Shown here: one piece after another, positions 53,233-63,400 of the stretch
Layout of the letters: each line of letters starts with the position of its first letter
How positions within the stretch are numbered: position 1 is the first letter of the stretch
From: JBMNGG01 sp050949705
Lineage (GTDB): Bacteria; Bacillota; Thermosediminibacteria; Thermosediminibacterales; Tepidanaerobacteraceae
Direction of reading: 5' to 3'
DNA: 64,000 bases
Assembly: GCA_050949705.1 (NCBI GenBank)
Contig: JBMNGG010000003.1
Span: 124,001 to 188,000 of the forward strand
Notes under the pieces: model-generated
What the model saw: only the letters and a program-made list of their open reading frames with translations
Databases searched by the model: none
Told to the model about the DNA's origin: nothing
Made by a program: the position numbers and the translations under genes

Positions 53233-54465
53233 TCACCTTCTTAACTTTTTGGTAACTAATTTCTTAGGTTTCTTAAGTTTAGCTTTATCTGGCATTAATT
53301 CTTCTGATATTTCTTCCGGAGAATTAGCTTTAGGATCTTCTATGTTAACCTCTGCAGTCGAACTTTCAATGGCTTGTTCCTCCACAGTTCCCTCTAGCTT
53401 TTTACCCACATCTTTTGTTTCACTGCCATCTACCAGATGTTTAAACATTCGGCCTGAAAGAGTACTCATTGTTGCATGACCGGCGATTCCTGCTGCTGCT
53501 GCTCCCACAGCAACTTTTCCTATAAGTGAGGAACTAACGCCAACATTAGGTAATTTTAAATCAGGTAAATGTGTGAAAAATGGGGTCATGCGGTCTGGGA
53601 ATTCGGGACTGACACAACCAATGCAAGGAGTGTTAGCACCCACAGGCCAGTTTAGATGTGCACTGTTCCATTTTCGAGTGGGGCAGTCGGAATATGTCAC
53701 AGGACCTTTACAACCTATTTGAAAAAGACATCCGGAATCTCCAGGATGCTTTGCGAAAATGCCATTTTCAAAATGCTGACGGCGAGTGCAAAATTCATGT
53801 ATGGTTCTTTCATAAAACATACGAGGTCTACCCATTGCATCAAGGTTTGGGACACCGTATAAAATTGTATGAGACAAAGTGCCCACAAACCAGTCAGGGT
53901 GTGCTGGACAACCAGGCACATTTATCACTTGAATACCTTTTAATACTTTATATACGGGCAATGAAGCAGAGGGATTAGGCTTTGCTGCATAGGGCCCACC
54001 AAAAGATGCACAAGTCCCTATGGCAATAACATGCTTCGCTCTTTTTCCTAAGTACTTCAGGGCTTGTACAAATGTGAGGGGAGACCCGTCTTCATAAAAA
54101 CCAAGATTCCCATAAAATCCATTTTCACGGGTAGGTACTGTACCTTCGGCTACAAGTATGTATTTACCCTTCTCATCATTAGCAACATCATAAAGATGCC
54201 TTAGGGCTGTTTCTCCTTCAGCTGTCATAACTGTATTTTGATATTCTAGTTCTATAGTGTCTTTTATCAGTTGTTCCAAATCAGGATTTAAAGTATTTGC
54301 AAAAGAAAGGAAATCCCCAGTGCATGTCATCATCTCCAGCCAAATAACCGTCACCTTTTCTCCCTTTTCAACCAAAGCTTCGGCAACTTTTGGAAGCAAT
54401 ACTCCCGACAAAGTTAATGCGGTACAAGAAAAGCAGAGCTTCAGAAAATCTCGTCGTGTAATCAT
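53233..54465 (-). CDS. [NiFe]-hydrogenase small subunit (Tat-exported, variant proximal cluster)
   Basis: Electron-transfer subunit. TRRDFLKL (residues 3-10) is a Tat signal, so the enzyme faces outside. The proximal-cluster motif that is normally CxxC reads CTGD (Cys 48, Asp 51); the other expected proximal Cys are in GTCASFGG and VPGCPAHPD. The medial and distal cluster region is normal (EFCTRRQHF, GCLFQIGCKGP, CIGCVSPEF). A membrane helix at ~309-332 (GKVAVGAAAAGIAG) follows. An unusual ~75-residue tail comes after it, acidic and then ending in Lys/Arg (KLKKPKKLVTKKLRR). Group 1 uptake hydrogenase overall. Confidence 0.93.
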   Translation of the reverse strand: MITRRDFLKLCFSCTALTLSGVLLPKVAEALVEKGEKVTVIWLEMMTCTGDFLSFANTLNPDLEQLIKDTIELEYQNTVMTAEGETALRHLYDVANDEKGKYILVAEGTVPTRENGFYGNLGFYEDGSPLTFVQALKYLGKRAKHVIAIGTCASFGGPYAAKPNPSASLPVYKVLKGIQVINVPGCPAHPDWFVGTLSHTILYGVPNLDAMGRPRMFYERTIHEFCTRRQHFENGIFAKHPGDSGCLFQIGCKGPVTYSDCPTRKWNSAHLNWPVGANTPCIGCVSPEFPDRMTPFFTHLPDLKLPNVGVSSSLIGKVAVGAAAAGIAGHATMSTLSGRMFKHLVDGSETKDVGKKLEGTVEEQAIESSTAEVNIEDPKANSPEEISEELMPDKAKLKKPKKLVTKKLRR

Positions 54466-54579
54466 TATGACTCCTCCGATTATATAATTTACTTACAAGT
54501 TATGAATTATTCTGCTGTAACCAAATGGAATAAAGCTGAATATACTATATGTATCTTTCAATTCTCAGGTGGTGATTCT

Positions 54580-55818
54580 TTGAGATTACCTTTTATGCCT
54601 TTTGGCAGTCGACCACTTAGTAAGCAAAAACCCCTTATGAAAGGCAGTGACGTAAGAAGGCTTCAGCAGGTTTTAAAGTATTTAGGCTTTTTTAATGCTC
54701 GTATAGATGGGGTGTTCGGTTATGATACCTTTAGTGCAGTGAAGGAATTTCAAAGATTTTTTAATATAAAATCAAAGGGCATAGTAGACGAAGAGGATTA
54801 TAGTGTCTTAAGAGAACTCATGGCTGTAGGTATAAATAAGTGGCACATGATTCAGCGGGATTATGCCCATTCCGGTAATTCACCAGTGCCTGTTCCCATA
54901 AAGCTAAAAAAGTGTTGGGCAAGACGTATCCCAGATATAATTGGATTAAACTGCTCGGCAGATAGGTTAATTGTAACTACCAGACAAGAAGTAATATCTT
55001 TTGATTTTAAAGGCTCCAGGCTTTGGAAAAGCAAGGAAATATTTCCTGTAGCAGTATCTACAATTTCAGAAGGTCAAGTGTTTGTACCAGCGCACCAATT
55101 AACTGTATTGGATATTTATTCAGGAAAAATCCAAAGCAATCTAAAGCAGGACACATTTATACTACCGGTTACAGCAAAAGCCGGTCACATATATGCACCA
55201 TCCCAAGGGACATTATATGCCTTTAACCCAAAGGGAAGCACAATTTGGCAATATAAAACAGCCGGTGCATACTGCACTAGTCCTGCTATTGGATTTGATC
55301 TTATTTACTTTGCTTCATTTGATAAATATATCTACTGCTTAGATGAGAAGGGATTACTTTATTGGAAAACTAAAGTATCTGATATAATAGAAAACCACCT
55401 GGCGCTCTGGGAAGGTATGGTATTCGCCATATCTAGAGATTCATGGATAATCGCTTTAAATCCATTGACAGGAAAAATAATTTGGCAGAAAAAATTCTTT
55501 GATGAAGAGTTGAAAATGCCGGCTTTTCACAAGGATTTTATGCTCATAGTAAACAATAAGGGTGAGGCTAGCGCACTAAGCTTACAGAGAGCTGAGATAA
55601 GGTGGGTGGTTGATTTGCCATCTGTCCCCACTACCGATCCAATCATATGTAAAGATGCATTTTTTGTCGGAACAGAGGAAGGCTTACTCGCTTATGATAT
55701 GAGGTCTTTAAAGTTCTATAAGTATCTCGAAAATAAAAAGATATCCGCTGTTATTCCAGGGAATATGGGCGTATTTGTTGCAACAGACCAAGAACTAATA
55801 AGACTCTCTCGAGAATGA
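54580..55818 (+). CDS. Peptidoglycan-binding domain plus PQQ-like beta-propeller protein
   Basis: A 412-aa protein. Residues ~20-80 are a PG_binding_1 domain (GSDVRRLQQVLKYLGFFNAR, YDTFSAVKEFQRFF). The rest is a beta propeller of PQQ-like blades, each with a hydrophobic-Asp/Lys-G-x-x-x-W edge (FDFKGSRLWKSKEIF, FNPKGSTIWQYKTAG, LNPLTGKIIWQKKFF). The TTG start is 5 nt after AGGTGGTG; the longer frame upstream lacks a site. There is no signal peptide or membrane helix. It is divergent from the hydrogenase operon. The role is unknown; wall-associated scaffolding or sensing is a guess. Confidence 0.8.
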   Translation: MRLPFMPFGSRPLSKQKPLMKGSDVRRLQQVLKYLGFFNARIDGVFGYDTFSAVKEFQRFFNIKSKGIVDEEDYSVLRELMAVGINKWHMIQRDYAHSGNSPVPVPIKLKKCWARRIPDIIGLNCSADRLIVTTRQEVISFDFKGSRLWKSKEIFPVAVSTISEGQVFVPAHQLTVLDIYSGKIQSNLKQDTFILPVTAKAGHIYAPSQGTLYAFNPKGSTIWQYKTAGAYCTSPAIGFDLIYFASFDKYIYCLDEKGLLYWKTKVSDIIENHLALWEGMVFAISRDSWIIALNPLTGKIIWQKKFFDEELKMPAFHKDFMLIVNNKGEASALSLQRAEIRWVVDLPSVPTTDPIICKDAFFVGTEEGLLAYDMRSLKFYKYLENKKISAVIPGNMGVFVATDQELIRLSRE

Positions 55819-55855
55819 AAAACAGGTCTAGGAATAATACTCTTAGACCTGTTTT
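55819..55855 (+). terminator. Intrinsic terminator after the beta-propeller gene
   Basis: Perfect 12-bp stem AAAACAGGTCTA / TAGACCTGTTTT with a 13-nt loop. Confidence 0.88.
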
Positions 55856-55991
55856 ATGTTTCAATTTCATTGTCGCATAAAGGCAAGTGTGATATTATTT
55901 AACATAGGTAATCGGATAAGCAGGTGTGGTTGCCACCAATTCTTACAAAAGCAAACTGCAAATTCACATAACAAAAGATGGAGCGAGAGAT

Positions 55992-56801
55992 ATGGATATA
56001 AGAAATAAAACCATCGGAGTATTTGATTCAGGTATAGGAGGGCTGACTGTAGCAAAGGAGATAATGGAATTATTACCAGGGGAGAGTATAGTATATTTTG
56101 GTGATACTGCCCGAGTGCCCTATGGTTCTAAATCCAGTGCAACCGTTTCACGCTTTGCTCTCGAAGGTTTAGATTTCCTCCTTAGTCAAAATGTCAAGAT
56201 GATTGTTATTGCATGCAATACAGTAAGTGCCACTTGTCTGGAGTTACTTCGTGCATCCTCACCGGTGCCGGTTATCGGTGTCATAAATCCGGGAGCGAGA
56301 ACAGCTGCAGCGGCAACTAAGAACAAATCTGTTGGAGTGATAGGCACTGAACGAACAATAAAGAGCAGGGCATATGAAAAAGCAATCCATGCATTAGACC
56401 AAGAAATTAATATTTATTCAAAAGCATGTCCTCTTTTTGTGCCTTTAGTAGAGGAAGGGTGGCTGGAAAATGAAGCTACTACATATACTACTAAAACCTA
56501 TCTCGAACCCTTAAAGAACCATAGTATAGATACATTGGTACTGGCATGCACCCATTATCCCCTTTTAAAGCCGGTTTTCAGCAAGGTTATGGGGGAAAAC
56601 GTTAAACTAGTAGACTCTGCATTAGAAACGGCAAAAGAAGTCAAACGTATTTTAGAAGAAAAAAACCTTAAACGGCTAGAGTGCTCCCTTGGACAACATG
56701 TATTTTTTGTAAGCGACAACCCTGAAAAATTTACACAAGTCGGTGAAAACTTCTTAAAAAGGCCTATCAAACCTATAAATGTTATAGATCCTCAAAGGTA
56801 A
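55992..56801 (+). CDS. murI: Glutamate racemase
   Basis: Makes D-glutamate for peptidoglycan. FDSGIGGLTVAKEIMELLP near the N-terminus carries the catalytic Asp. The two catalytic cysteines are in VIACNTVSAT and VLACTHYPLL. Length is 269 aa from the ATG that follows GATGGAGCGAG; an upstream frame extension of 22 codons has no ribosome site. It is followed 32 bp later by the asparaginase gene on the same strand. Confidence 0.95.
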   Translation: MDIRNKTIGVFDSGIGGLTVAKEIMELLPGESIVYFGDTARVPYGSKSSATVSRFALEGLDFLLSQNVKMIVIACNTVSATCLELLRASSPVPVIGVINPGARTAAAATKNKSVGVIGTERTIKSRAYEKAIHALDQEINIYSKACPLFVPLVEEGWLENEATTYTTKTYLEPLKNHSIDTLVLACTHYPLLKPVFSKVMGENVKLVDSALETAKEVKRILEEKNLKRLECSLGQHVFFVSDNPEKFTQVGENFLKRPIKPINVIDPQR

Positions 56802-56833
56802 GCGAATGTCAGACCTATGAATGGAGGACGATT

Positions 56834-57832
56834 ATGAGAAAAAAGAAAATAGCATTTATTGCTACTGGTGGGACTATTGCTTGTGTTCCGGGACCGGAGG
56901 GTATGCGACCTGCATTTACAGAAAAAGAAATGATTGAGCTTGTTCCTGAGATTTCAGAGATGGCACAAATCCAAGGATACCTTATTATGAATATAGACAG
57001 TACAAATATGCAGCCTGAAGACTGGAAGATAATCGCTGAAAAGACCGCCGATGCTCTAGAGGATTGTGACGGAGCTGTAATCTCACATGGTACAGATACA
57101 TTGGCGTACACATCTTCGGCGCTAACATATATGCTGACAAATTTAAAAAAACCCGTAGTTATCACAGGTTCTCAAAGATCTATCGGAGAAGAAAACAGTG
57201 ATGCAGCAAAAAATCTTACAGACAGTTTTAAAGTAGCCGTGTCCCAAAATCCAGGAGTATTCGTAGTATTCGGAGGAGATATAATAATTGGGGACAGGGC
57301 ATCAAAGCTTAAGACAGAAAGTTTTGATGCTTTTAAAAGTATCAATGTTCCCTTGGCTGGACAGGTCCTTAAGAAAATTCAGTGGAACGAAGATGTTTTA
57401 AAAAAAGAACAAAAAAGGATAAAAGGCGTATGGGAGGATTTGCCTAAAGATAACGGTAAAAATTTTAATCTTGAAAAACCTGTTGCCCTTTATAATTACA
57501 TAGATCCCCGTGTGCTTTTAGTAAAACTCTACCCTGGTATCGAACCGGATATACTGCTCTATGCCCTGGAAAAGAAATATCATTCAGTGCTAATAGAAGG
57601 ATTTGGAGCAGGTGGAGTGCCTTTTAGGGAATCAAGAAATCTTATTAATGCTATAAAAAAACTGACTTCATCAGGAATAAAAGTTGCTGTAACTACCCAA
57701 GTCACCTTTGAAGGAGTAAACCTTGTACGTTACGAAGTAGGTAGAAAAGCACTGGAAGCTGGGGCGGTTTCTACTGGTGACATGACCAGAGAAGCTGCAT
57801 TGGTAAGGTTAATGATGAAGTCTAAAATTTGA
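56834..57832 (+). CDS. ansA: L-asparaginase (type I)
   Basis: Hydrolyses asparagine to aspartate and ammonia in the cytoplasm. The first catalytic Thr motif is IATGGTIACVPG (residues ~9-20) and the second is SHGTDTLAYTSSAL. GFGAGGVPF is the conserved C-terminal segment. Length is 332 aa with no signal peptide. The ATG follows GGAGGACG. It lies in a run with murI upstream and the pyr operon downstream; the aspartate it yields is a PyrB substrate, a loose metabolic link only. Confidence 0.93.
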   Translation: MRKKKIAFIATGGTIACVPGPEGMRPAFTEKEMIELVPEISEMAQIQGYLIMNIDSTNMQPEDWKIIAEKTADALEDCDGAVISHGTDTLAYTSSALTYMLTNLKKPVVITGSQRSIGEENSDAAKNLTDSFKVAVSQNPGVFVVFGGDIIIGDRASKLKTESFDAFKSINVPLAGQVLKKIQWNEDVLKKEQKRIKGVWEDLPKDNGKNFNLEKPVALYNYIDPRVLLVKLYPGIEPDILLYALEKKYHSVLIEGFGAGGVPFRESRNLINAIKKLTSSGIKVAVTTQVTFEGVNLVRYEVGRKALEAGAVSTGDMTREAALVRLMMKSKI

Positions 57833-57833
57833 T

Positions 57834-57862
57834 TTGACAGAAATTATCCCATGTGTTATAGT
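57834..57862 (+). promoter_or_regulatory. Promoter of the pyr operon
   Basis: TTGACA, 17-bp spacer, TATAGT, beginning right after the asparaginase stop codon. It would start the leader that carries the PyrR-type site. Confidence 0.8.
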
Positions 57863-57894
57863 TTAAAAAAAGAATATTGTATAATAATGCATAT

Positions 57895-58070
57895 CCTTTA
57901 AATCTGGTCCAGTGAGGCCGGCAAGGTAAGCCGCATTTGTTAATACGGATATGAAAGCCTTTTTCTACCTTGGAAAAAGGCTTTCATTATAGAGTATAGT
58001 AGTATTTTATACTGTGCTCATTTAATTCCTACCTATTTAACCCTGCCCCTAGTGGACAGGGGTTTTTTTT
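57895..58070 (+). promoter_or_regulatory. PyrR-type attenuator leader of the pyr operon
   Basis: The leader contains TCTGGTCCAGTGAGGCC followed by GGCAAGG at 57903-57926, matching the PyrR-binding anti-antiterminator loop of Bacillus-type pyr leaders. A 15-bp hairpin (ATGAAAGCCTTTTTC / GAAAAAGGCTTTCAT, 57951-57987) exposes loop TACCTTG, which is exactly complementary to CAAGGTA at 57922 and so offers an alternative fold. A terminator (CCCTG/CAGGG stem, eight T) ends at 58070. Uridine nucleotides plus PyrR would favour termination. No pyrR gene is in view. Confidence 0.85.
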
Positions 58071-58128
58071 AATCAAAATGGCGAATATGGAAAATAATAT
58101 TTGAGAGATTACTTAAAGGAGGTTTTGT

Positions 58129-59049
58129 ATGCTCAGTGTTAAACACCTTTTAGGACTGCAAAATTTAAAAAAGTCTGACATTGAAATAATCTTGAATACA
58201 GCTGATTCCTTTAAGGAAATTCTAGAAAGAGACGTAAAGAAGGTTCCTACCCTTAGGGGAAAATCTGTTGTAAATCTTTTTTATGAGGCAAGTACACGGA
58301 CTCGCACTTCTTTTGAACTGGCAGGCAAATACCTTAGCGCAGATACCATTAATTTTTCTTCATCAGGGAGCAGTGTGCAAAAGGGAGAAACCCTGAAAGA
58401 TACTGCAAAAACTCTGGAAATGATGGGTATAGATGCAGTGATAATTAGACATAGTTCTTCAGGTGCAGCCAATTATTTATGTAATCATCTGGATGCATCA
58501 ATAATTAACGCCGGTGATGGAACTCATGAACATCCAACACAGGCTTTGCTGGACATGCTGGCTGTGAGAGAAAGAAAAGGGGCCCTTTCTGGACTTAAAG
58601 TGGCTATTTTTGGAGACATTTTACACAGTCGTGTTGCCCGCTCAAACATATTTGGGTTTACCAAAATGGGTTCTGAAGTATATGTTGCAGGTCCAAGTAC
58701 ATTAATGCCGGTAGATATAGAAAAAACAGGGGCAAAACTTGCAAAGACCGTTGAGGAAGCTATAGAAGATGCTGATATAGTTATGGCCCTTCGCTTACAA
58801 CTAGAAAGGCAGAAAAAAGGTCTATTTCCTACTGCCCGTGAATACACAAAATTCTTCGGTTTAAACAAGGACAAGCTTTCATTAGCCAAACCCAATGCCC
58901 TATTATTACATCCGGGTCCTGTGAACCGAGGGATTGAACTTTCTTCAGATGTAATAGACTCAGGTCAATCTGTAATAAATTATCAGGTAAGATGCGGTGT
59001 TGCTGTACGTATGGCTGTTTTATATCACCTTATAGGAGGTAGCCGGTGA
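58129..59049 (+). CDS. pyrB: Aspartate carbamoyltransferase catalytic subunit
   Basis: Second step of UMP synthesis: carbamoyl phosphate plus aspartate. The phosphate-binding EASTRTRTSFELA (around residue 50), GDGTHEHPTQALLDML and the C-terminal LLHPGPVNRGIEL are all diagnostic. Length is 306 aa. AAAGGAGG precedes the ATG, 58 bp after the leader terminator. No pyrI regulatory subunit follows, as in other Gram-positives; pyrC overlaps the stop codon. Confidence 0.96.
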   Translation: MLSVKHLLGLQNLKKSDIEIILNTADSFKEILERDVKKVPTLRGKSVVNLFYEASTRTRTSFELAGKYLSADTINFSSSGSSVQKGETLKDTAKTLEMMGIDAVIIRHSSSGAANYLCNHLDASIINAGDGTHEHPTQALLDMLAVRERKGALSGLKVAIFGDILHSRVARSNIFGFTKMGSEVYVAGPSTLMPVDIEKTGAKLAKTVEEAIEDADIVMALRLQLERQKKGLFPTAREYTKFFGLNKDKLSLAKPNALLLHPGPVNRGIELSSDVIDSGQSVINYQVRCGVAVRMAVLYHLIGGSR

Positions 59050-60338
59050 TGAAAAAACTTTTAAAAGGAGCAAGAGTTATAGATCCTAGTCAAAAAATTG
59101 ATAGCCTGGAGGATGTATTGATAGTAGATGGACGGATTGCTGTGATAAAACAAGATATAAATTTAAGTAATGTAGAAACAATAGACCTCTCAGGAAAAAT
59201 AATAACTCCCGGCCTTATAGATATACATGCACATTTTAGACAGCCGGGCTATGAATATAAGGAAGATATACAATCTGGAAGTAAGAGCGCTGCTGCAGGG
59301 GGGTTTACCACTGTCGCTTGCATGCCAAATACCAATCCTCCCATCGATAATGCAGCTTTAGTGGAGTATATAAAGTCTGAGGCAGTGAAAGTTGGAATGG
59401 TTAAGCTTCTACCAATAGGCTGTGTATCCAAAGGCCAGAAAGGCGAGGAAATAAGTGAAATGGGAGATATGGCAGAAGCGGGAGCAGTAGCATTTTCTGA
59501 TGATGGTAAGCCTGTAGCCGACAGTTCTCTTATGCGTAAGGCCATGGTATATGCTTCCATGTTTGACAGAGTTATTATCGATCATTGTGAAGACCCGGCG
59601 CTCTTTGAAGGTGGGCAGATAAATGAGGGGTATGTCTCAACCATGCTGGGACTAACTGGTATACCTGCTGCTGCAGAAGAAATTATGGTAGCCCGTGATA
59701 TACTGTTGGCACGTGAAATGAAAACAAAAGTGCATATAGCCCATATCAGCACAAAAGGGTCAGTTGAAATAGTGAGAAAAGCCAAAACTGAAGGGGTATT
59801 GGTGACTTGTGAAGTTACACCACATCACCTTACCCTTACTGAAGAAGCAGTTATTAACTATGACACCAATGCAAAAGTTAACCCACCTTTGCGCACTAAA
59901 GAAGATGTAAATGCCTTATTAGAAGGGCTCAAAGATGGAACAATCGATGCTATAGCCACAGACCACGCACCACATCATTTTGATGAAAAAGACCTGGAAT
60001 TTGATAAAGCTGCATTTGGGATGGTAGGTTTGGAAACATCCCTTGGTATTATACTAACGAAATTGGTAGGAGATCATGGTTTAAGCTTGAGTAAAGCCAT
60101 TGAAAAAATGACTATAGGTCCTGCAAAAGTTTTGGGATTAGATGTGGGAACACTAAAAATAGGTGCTCCGGCAGATATTACAGTTATAGATCCAAATCTA
60201 GTATGGACAGTTGACAAAAATAGATTTTTCTCTAAAGGCAAGAATACACCTTTTAACGGATGGGAACTAAAAGGCAAAGCAGTAATGACTCTACTTGATG
60301 GGAAAATTATATATCCTACTAGGCTCAATGTTGTATAA
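59049..60338 (+). CDS. pyrC: Dihydroorotase
   Basis: Third step of UMP synthesis. Zinc ligands are in DIHAHFRQPGYEYKEDI, later His are in HIAHISTKGS and EVTPHHLTLT, and the catalytic Asp is in ATDHAPHH. This is the type I, ~430-aa form. The ATG overlaps the last base of pyrB and is served by TAGGAGGT inside pyrB. A 16-bp palindrome (TTGTATAATTATACAA) spans the stop codon. Confidence 0.96.
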   Translation: MKKLLKGARVIDPSQKIDSLEDVLIVDGRIAVIKQDINLSNVETIDLSGKIITPGLIDIHAHFRQPGYEYKEDIQSGSKSAAAGGFTTVACMPNTNPPIDNAALVEYIKSEAVKVGMVKLLPIGCVSKGQKGEEISEMGDMAEAGAVAFSDDGKPVADSSLMRKAMVYASMFDRVIIDHCEDPALFEGGQINEGYVSTMLGLTGIPAAAEEIMVARDILLAREMKTKVHIAHISTKGSVEIVRKAKTEGVLVTCEVTPHHLTLTEEAVINYDTNAKVNPPLRTKEDVNALLEGLKDGTIDAIATDHAPHHFDEKDLEFDKAAFGMVGLETSLGIILTKLVGDHGLSLSKAIEKMTIGPAKVLGLDVGTLKIGAPADITVIDPNLVWTVDKNRFFSKGKNTPFNGWELKGKAVMTLLDGKIIYPTRLNVV

Positions 60339-60442
60339 TTATACAATAAAAACATTGACGTTCCAATATTGGCAGTGATAAAATACATTATAATGAATAA
60401 ATATACATAGTTCTCTTTGGTTTTAGGAAAGGAGATATTCTT

Positions 60443-63400
60443 GTGCCTAAAAATAATAACATTAAAAAAGTTATGGTTATAGGTTCTGGTCCCATCATAA
60501 TTGGGCAGGCAGCTGAGTTTGACTATGCGGGGACGCAAGCTTGTCTTTCGCTTAGAGAAGAAGGTTTGGAAGTGGTCCTTATTAACAGCAACCCTGCAAC
60601 AATCATGACAGATGCTCATATAGCGGACAGAGTTTATATAGAACCCCTTACGACAGAATTTGCTGCAAAAGTAATAAGACAGGAAAGACCTGACGGCCTT
60701 TTGCCTACATTAGGCGGTCAAGTAGGGCTAAATCTTGCTGTAGAATTAGCGGAAAAGGGGATTCTTGATAGGGAAGGAGTTAAACTCCTTGGAACACCCC
60801 TTACCTCAATAAAAAAGGCTGAAGACAGGGAGCTGTTTAAAAAGCTCATGGAAGAAATCAATGAGCCAGTGCCTGATAGCTGTATAGTTCACAGCTTAAA
60901 AGAAGCCCGGGACTTTGCAAGACAGGTTGGGTTACCCCTTATTGTGCGCCCGGCATATACATTAGGCGGTACAGGTGGAGGTATAGCTACAACGGAAGAA
61001 GAACTTATGGATATTACTTACAATGGTCTCAGGCTAAGCCGCATACACCAGGTGCTTCTGGAAAAAAGCCTTCTAGGTATGAAGGAAGTAGAATTTGAAG
61101 TTATACGTGACAGAAAAGATTGCTGTATTAGTGTATGTGATATGGAAAATATCGATCCTGTAGGGATTCATACTGGAGACAGTGTTGTGGTGGCTCCTAC
61201 ACAGACTCTAACGGAAACTGAGTATAAAAAGCTCAAGGAATCATCTTTTAAAATTATACGGGCTTTGAAAATCGAGGGAGGATGCAATGTCCAGTTTGCA
61301 TTAGATTCTACTACCGGAAATTACTATGTTATAGAGGTAAATCCCCGGGTAAGCCGTTCTAGTGCATTAGCCTCAAAAGCTTCTGGATACCCCATCGCTA
61401 AAGTCACTGCTAAGATCGCCACAGGCCTGTCATTGGACGAAATCAAAAATCCTGTCGCAGATAAGGGTAATGCCTACTATGAACCCAGTTTGGACTATGT
61501 AGTTGTGAAGATGCCGAGATGGCCTTTTGATAAATTTGTAGATGCTGACAGATTATTAGGCACTCAAATGAAGGCAACTGGTGAAGTCATGTCCATAGAC
61601 AAAAGTATTGAGGGTGCACTTATGAAAGCAGCAAGGTCTTTGGAACAGGGTCTCACAAGTCTTTCACTTAAGAGCCTAAAAAATGATAATATAAAAGTTT
61701 TAAAAGAAAGGATAAAAAAAGCTACCGATGAGCGATTTTTTGCTGTAGCTGAAGCTTTACGTCGAAAAGTCAGTATAGATGAAATCCATAACTTAAGTAA
61801 GATTGATAAATTCTTCTTAGAAAAAATACAAAATATTATTCATATGGAAGAGAGGCTAAAAGAAGGCTTGCTTACAACAGAACTTCTAAAAGCAGCCAAG
61901 AGTATGCAATTCCCAGACAAAACTATAGCGGATTTAACGGGGAAAAAAGAAGAGGAAATAAGAAATATAAGAGCTCTCAACCATATAACACCGGCTTATA
62001 AAAGTATAAATACTTCTCCCACAAATACCAGCACATCCCTACCATATTTTTACTCAACATATGATGATGAAAATGAAGCAGTTACAGATGAAAAACCCTC
62101 GGTGGTTATTTTAGGTTCCGGTCCTATTAGGATAGGTCAAGGTATAGAATTCGACTACTGCTCTGTGCATTCAGTATGGGCTGCTCAGGAAGCAGGTTAT
62201 AGGACTGTTATCATAAACAACAATCCGGAAACTGTAAGTACAGATTTTAATACAGCAGACCGCCTTTACTTTGAACCACTGTATTTTGAAGATGTTATGG
62301 CTATCATTGGCAGGGAAAAACCCCTTGGAGTTATTGTGCAGTTCGGAGGACAAACTGCTATAAATCTAGCTGCTGCACTAGAAAGCCAGGGTGTTAAAAT
62401 ACTAGGGACCCCAGTAAAATCCATAGATCTGGCAGAGGACCGAGAAAAATTCGATGACTTGCTAACAGAACTTTCCATTTCACGACCAAAAGCCAGTGCA
62501 GCCCGGAGCACTGAGGAAGCCCTTGAAAAAGCCGGTGATATAGGGTTTCCCATGCTGGTAAGGCCTTCCTATGTACTTGGTGGAAGAGCAATGGAAATAG
62601 TATATAACATGGAAGAACTGAAAAATTATATGGAATATGCTGTAGAAGCATCAAGTGAAAAGCCTGTGCTAATAGACAGATATATTGCCGGAACTGAAGT
62701 GGAAGTTGATGCGGTAAGTGATGGTGAAGAAGTGCTTATTCCTGGCATAATGGAACATATTGAAAGGGCAGGAATACATTCCGGTGATAGTATTGCCGTA
62801 TATCCCCACCAGACTTTAAGCTTAAAGGCAGTAGAAGGCATTGTAGATTATACGACACGGATAGCGCGAAAACTTTCTGTAAAGGGATTAATAAATATTC
62901 AATTCGTAGTGGAAAAAGACAATGTATATATTATTGAGGTTAACCCACGTTCAAGTCGTACAGTGCCTTATATGAGCAAAATAACCCATATACCAATGGT
63001 AAATATCGCTACAAAAATTGCCCTTGGTCAAAAATTGAAAGACTTTGGATATAAAGGTGGCCTTTATGAAAAACCGAACTTTGTGGCTGTGAAAGCCCCA
63101 GTGTTTTCCTTTTCAAAGCTTCGTATGGTGGAGCCTTCCCTGGGGCCGGAAATGAAATCAACTGGTGAAGTCTTAGGTGTAGAAAGGACCTTTGAGAAAG
63201 CGCTTTACAAGGCTTTTACAGGTTCAGGCTTTACTATTCCCACATACGGTGCTATTCTTGCCACTGTAGCAGATAGAGACAAGGAAGATGCCATAAAATT
63301 ATTAAGGAAATTCTCCGAACTGGGCTTTGAAATATTTGCTACAAGTGGAACTGCTAAGGCACTGCAAGCCGCAGGAATACATGCCCAAACAGTAAATAAA

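Noticed and set aside
60074..60619. Minus-strand 181-codon open frame across the pyrC-carB junction
   Set aside because: Antisense to two conserved genes and lacks a ribosome site; not coding.
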